Source: Rhodocaloribacter sp964552015 (GTDB lineage Bacteria > Bacteroidota > Rhodothermia > Rhodothermales > ISCAR-4553). Taken from it: a stretch of 64,000 nt of DNA. Positions 61,425 to 64,000 of this stretch are shown one piece after another; within the stretch, counting starts at the first letter, position 1, and every line of letters begins with the position of its first letter. The notes beneath the pieces are model-generated. The model was not told the origin of the DNA. It did no database searches and saw only the letters and a list, made by a program, of their open reading frames with translations. The stretch is from the NCBI GenBank assembly GCA_964552015.1, contig CAZKFR010000010.1:10260-74259 (forward strand), written 5' to 3'. A program made the position numbers and the translations under genes.

Positions 61425-62171
61425 ATGCAAGGAACTGCCATCAATGTGCGAGACGTGTGGTTTTCATATCAAGCGGATAAACCTGTGCTGCGTGGGCTCA
61501 CGTTGCAGGTTCGGCCGGGAGAGATTGTGGGGTTGCTAGGGGCCAATGGTGCTGGCAAGACGACCACATTTCGACTCCTGGCCTCATTGCTCAGACCGGA
61601 TGCGGGTACCATCCACGTGGCGGGTGTGGATGTGCAAACCGATCCGCGCACAGCCAAGCAACGATGTGCCTACGTGCCCGATGAACCATTGCTCTACCCT
61701 CATTTGAGTGCACTGGAAAATCTGAACCTATTCGGTGTGTTGTGGGGTGTGCCGGCCGAACAAATCCGCACACGTACCGAAACCCTTCTGCGGGAAGTCG
61801 GACTTTGGGAGGTGCGGCACAACTGGGTGCGTACTTATTCGCGAGGGATGCGCCAAAAGCTGGCTTTGTGTGCTGCGTTGCTCCATGCGCCCGATGTTCT
61901 ATTAATGGATGAACCATTTACGGGCTTGGATATTGAGGCTGGATTGTGGGCAAGAACATTACTGGAGGAAACAGCAAGAGCTGGATGCGGAATCGTCTTT
62001 ACGAGTCATGTACCCGAACTGGTAGAAGCGTTCGCTAGTCGGGTCGCCATTCTTCATGAAGGTCGCGTGACCTACGATGAGCCCGTTGCAAAAGTGCGGC
62101 AAGAGGGCGGCATGGTAGCAGTTTTCCTCCGGGTACAAGATGGGTTGGGCCCTGTGGAGGTTACGGCATGA
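61425..62171 (+). CDS. ABC transporter ATP-binding protein
   Basis: A 248-residue ATPase of the CcmA/NatA-like export type. Walker A is GANGAGKTTTFRLL (about 35-48), the signature is YSRGMRQKLAL, Walker B is VLLMDEPFTGLDIEA and the switch His lies in FTSHVPE. Base use is visibly less GC-rich than in the rest of the window. ATG 61425 was chosen; a TTG at 61416 is in frame. It overlaps the permease by 4 bp (ATGA). The upstream IS ends 31 bp before the start and could supply or disrupt its promoter. Confidence 0.93.
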   Translation: MQGTAINVRDVWFSYQADKPVLRGLTLQVRPGEIVGLLGANGAGKTTTFRLLASLLRPDAGTIHVAGVDVQTDPRTAKQRCAYVPDEPLLYPHLSALENLNLFGVLWGVPAEQIRTRTETLLREVGLWEVRHNWVRTYSRGMRQKLALCAALLHAPDVLLMDEPFTGLDIEAGLWARTLLEETARAGCGIVFTSHVPELVEAFASRVAILHEGRVTYDEPVAKVRQEGGMVAVFLRVQDGLGPVEVTA

Positions 62172-63340
62172 GGCAGGCGATAATGGTGCTTGTTATGGAG
62201 ACCAGAAGCCTGGTACGCAGCTTTATTCCGCATTTGTGGATTCGCAGAATCGTGCTGGGAACGATTGCGCTGATCGTAGTGGCGGCATGGGTAGGAAGTT
62301 TGCTCATCCCTCTGCCACCGGGGCGTAAGCCGCCGTCGCTGGAGGCGCTTACGGGTATCGTTGTACTCAATCTTGGATTGGCCGTATCGGTGAGTATGGG
62401 GGGAGCAGCCAGGTTGTTGTATCAGCCTGAGCGTGTACGGCTTCTGCTATTGGCACCTGTGCACCCGGCCCTGGTGGTGTGGGCCCGGGTAGGGCCGGTA
62501 CTGTTGATGGCATGTGGTGCTTTGTCCGTTTTCTTTCTTCCTTTTGTGATGGCGGCCTTCCGTCTAGCACCCGGTACCGGCCTCATGATGCTGTTGCTGG
62601 GAATAGCAGTAATCGGGTGGGCCGTGCAATTGGCGCTCTGGGGGGTATTGATGCTTACCCGGATGCTAGGAAGAGAACGGGGCATTCGGCTAAGCTATGC
62701 CGTTGCCTTGGGGGGGGTTTTGTTAGCAACGATGGGGTTCGGGGTTATAGTGAAACTTGCTGCGGGTCCATTGCCTCTGCTAGGGTTTCTTGCACTTACG
62801 GTAGCCGCTCTTCCTGCCTGGATACAGCACACGGGACGAGCCTACACCGAGGATCTCATGAAGTCAGAAGCGCCACCCAAAGCTCCTGCCCCGGTATGGG
62901 GTCGGATTGCTGCCTGGCGCTACGTCCAGCGGACACCAGCCGTATGGGGGATGGTCGGAACGATACTGCTTCTAGGATGCTTTCTGGTTGTAGACGTTCC
63001 TGGGCGTGCGGGTCTGGTGGCGATGCTGCTCTACGTACTGGCCACGACACCGCTACAGCATGCTTTTCTGCCAGAATATGATCAACCGGATCGATGGGCG
63101 CTGGCTCCTTATGCATATCGGGTGCGGCGAGCGTTAATGTGGCAGGTGGGATTACCTCCCTTGCTGGTTGCTATCGGGGGGGTACTGGTCGTAGGATGGG
63201 GTGTGTGGTACTGGGTTGGTAGTGTTGTCATGCTCTTACTGTTGGGTATCCTCTCGCACAATATCTTCGCTACACTTCCGCGCAAGATCGTTCAGACCGT
63301 GTTGCTCGCGCTGGCATTAACCACACAAGCACTTTGGTAA
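62168..63340 (+). CDS. ABC transporter permease-like membrane protein
   Basis: A 390-residue membrane protein with about 8-10 spans, no signal peptide and a short basic N-terminus. It is translationally coupled to the ATPase (ATGA overlap), so it is the likely membrane partner. Blocks such as RLLYQPERVRLLLLAPVHPALVVWARV resemble the DUF-type multi-span permeases paired with CcmA-like ATPases. The exported substrate is unknown. Confidence 0.75.
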   Translation: MRQAIMVLVMETRSLVRSFIPHLWIRRIVLGTIALIVVAAWVGSLLIPLPPGRKPPSLEALTGIVVLNLGLAVSVSMGGAARLLYQPERVRLLLLAPVHPALVVWARVGPVLLMACGALSVFFLPFVMAAFRLAPGTGLMMLLLGIAVIGWAVQLALWGVLMLTRMLGRERGIRLSYAVALGGVLLATMGFGVIVKLAAGPLPLLGFLALTVAALPAWIQHTGRAYTEDLMKSEAPPKAPAPVWGRIAAWRYVQRTPAVWGMVGTILLLGCFLVVDVPGRAGLVAMLLYVLATTPLQHAFLPEYDQPDRWALAPYAYRVRRALMWQVGLPPLLVAIGGVLVVGWGVWYWVGSVVMLLLLGILSHNIFATLPRKIVQTVLLALALTTQALW

Positions 63341-63350
63341 GTGCTTGCGG

Positions 63351-63368
63351 TGCCAGAAGCTTCTGGCA
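63351..63368. promoter_or_regulatory. 18-bp perfect palindrome between permease and next gene
   Basis: TGCCAGAAGCTTCTGGCA, a perfect palindrome with no loop, 27 bp before the ATG at 63395. It could be a regulator operator. Confidence 0.5.
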
Positions 63369-63394
63369 AGCAATCAAACGTTGTAAACGGAGTC

Positions 63395-63898
63395 ATGGCT
63401 AACAAACTGCTCTCGATTCTCCTGGGGGGATTAACGTTTGGGATTGTGACCATCGTTGCCAAGCTACTTGGCAATGCAGGGGCGGGAATAGTGGGGGGGC
63501 TTCTCAGTAGCGCTGCCTATGTTATAGGTGCCTGGGCAACGGTGTGGGCGTATTCAGGTCTTACAGCTAGTCAACCGGAGCTCCGGCAAGGGGCCGGAAT
63601 GGGGGCTTTTCTTGGAGGATTGTGTGCCTTGGTGGTACCAATGGTAAGTCTGGTGCTTATCAGGGTTGGGATTGTTGCAGATCCAGTGGCTGTGTTGGAA
63701 CAGCAACTTGCTGCTATGCCAGAAGCACAGAGAGCGTTGGCCAAACAGATCTTCGAGTTTTCACGAAGTCCTCTTGGCATTGTGACGAATGCGGTGGTTG
63801 GTGCCATTCTAGGAGCATTGGGGGGAGGTGCGAGAGCCTGGGTGTTCAGGCAGCAGAAAGAGGTGTCGCAGCCGGGGCCAGCTTCAACACCAACCTGA
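63395..63898 (+). CDS. membrane protein of unknown function
   Basis: A 167-residue protein with hydrophobic segments at about 5-28, 30-52, 66-92 and 127-148 and a polar C-terminus. A Glu/Gln/Ala-rich helix (DPVAVLEQQLAAMPEAQRALAKQIFEF, about 95-121) lies between the last two. Glycine-rich spans (GAGAGIVGGLLSSAAYVIGAW, GAILGALGGGARAW) suggest packed helices. No family recognised. It follows the ABC permease by 54 bp on the same strand and may be its third component. Confidence 0.65.
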   Translation: MANKLLSILLGGLTFGIVTIVAKLLGNAGAGIVGGLLSSAAYVIGAWATVWAYSGLTASQPELRQGAGMGAFLGGLCALVVPMVSLVLIRVGIVADPVAVLEQQLAAMPEAQRALAKQIFEFSRSPLGIVTNAVVGAILGALGGGARAWVFRQQKEVSQPGPASTPT

Positions 63899-64000
63899 TC
63901 TGGTGGTCAGGGCGGAGATGTCATGGTTCCCAGGAAAAGAAATTGAACCTCAATGGAGAGAATGTCTTGTGCCAGGTTGACGCCGGAGTATGTATGAAAA
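63899..64000. other. window end; possible start of another gene
   Basis: About 100 bp without a supported gene. GCCGGAG followed by ATG at 63990 or 63994 at the very end may begin a plus-strand gene, but only two or three codons are visible. Confidence 0.25.

Overview
The window looks like a chromosome segment of a GC-rich member of the Bacteroidota/Rhodothermota side of the tree (Rhodothermales-like); this is an inference. The signs are a DUF5683 gene beside parB-parA, a GWxTD protein, a proline-rich TonB energy transducer, a serine palmitoyltransferase homologue, a long-form aspartate carbamoyltransferase and -10 boxes of the form TATCTT/TATATT, in otherwise very GC-rich DNA. It is a draft assembly with three 100-N gaps. 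Two of them are flanked by identical 55-bp sequences and are almost certainly zero-length joins; closing them restores two intact genes.

Layout. 1-3.7 kb: minus-strand NFACT (RqcH-like) gene cut by the window edge, a small membrane protein, and an exported YtcJ-type amidohydrolase. 3.9-9.9 kb: lysS, an MFS exporter, a PAS histidine kinase and a rhomboid protease. 9.9-10.97 kb: no convincing protein gene, but two promoter-to-terminator units. One is a short candidate sRNA. The other is a roughly 745-nt RNA whose 5' and 3' ends pair in a 14-bp helix and which is packed with GNRA/UUCG hairpins; I match it to no known family. 11-15 kb: a GT2 glycosyltransferase, then a minus-strand set of serine palmitoyltransferase, a bacterial-ceramide-synthase-like GNAT and a HAD phosphatase. 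15.3-17.8 kb: parA-parB-DUF5683. 18-25 kb: UvrD-like helicase, GNAT, a 52-aa DUF5989 protein, two MacB-type permeases, rpiA and tonB. 25-31 kb: vanZ-like, nnrD/E, two envelope proteins and glutamate dehydrogenase. 31-35 kb: SpoU methyltransferase, alanine dehydrogenase and a second amidohydrolase.

34.9-37.7 kb is a compositionally different insert: a PvuII-like DNA methyltransferase, divergent from a small HTH gene and a QxK-type nuclease. Both transcription units carry the same 15-bp dyad. 37.8-60.3 kb returns to host-like DNA: hutU, an RND efflux pair, GWxTD, ftsY, pyrB, a CDP-alcohol phosphatidyltransferase, an animal-type alpha-amylase with a neighbouring SLC45-like transporter, an FMN reductase, fmt, hutH and hutI, a second PAS kinase, a half-size asparaginase and a GNAT. 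60.3-64 kb: a truncated gene end, an IS5-family element with an A9 slippery run, and a lower-GC ABC transporter cassette.

Functional threads. Histidine breakdown (hutU, hutH, hutI) is split over two loci and, with glutamate and alanine dehydrogenases and two amidohydrolases, suggests amino-acid/peptide catabolism. The amylase and transporter suggest starch use. The SPT and ceramide-synthase-like pair suggests sphingolipid synthesis. Degenerate 7-bp-period repeats recur in several spacers.
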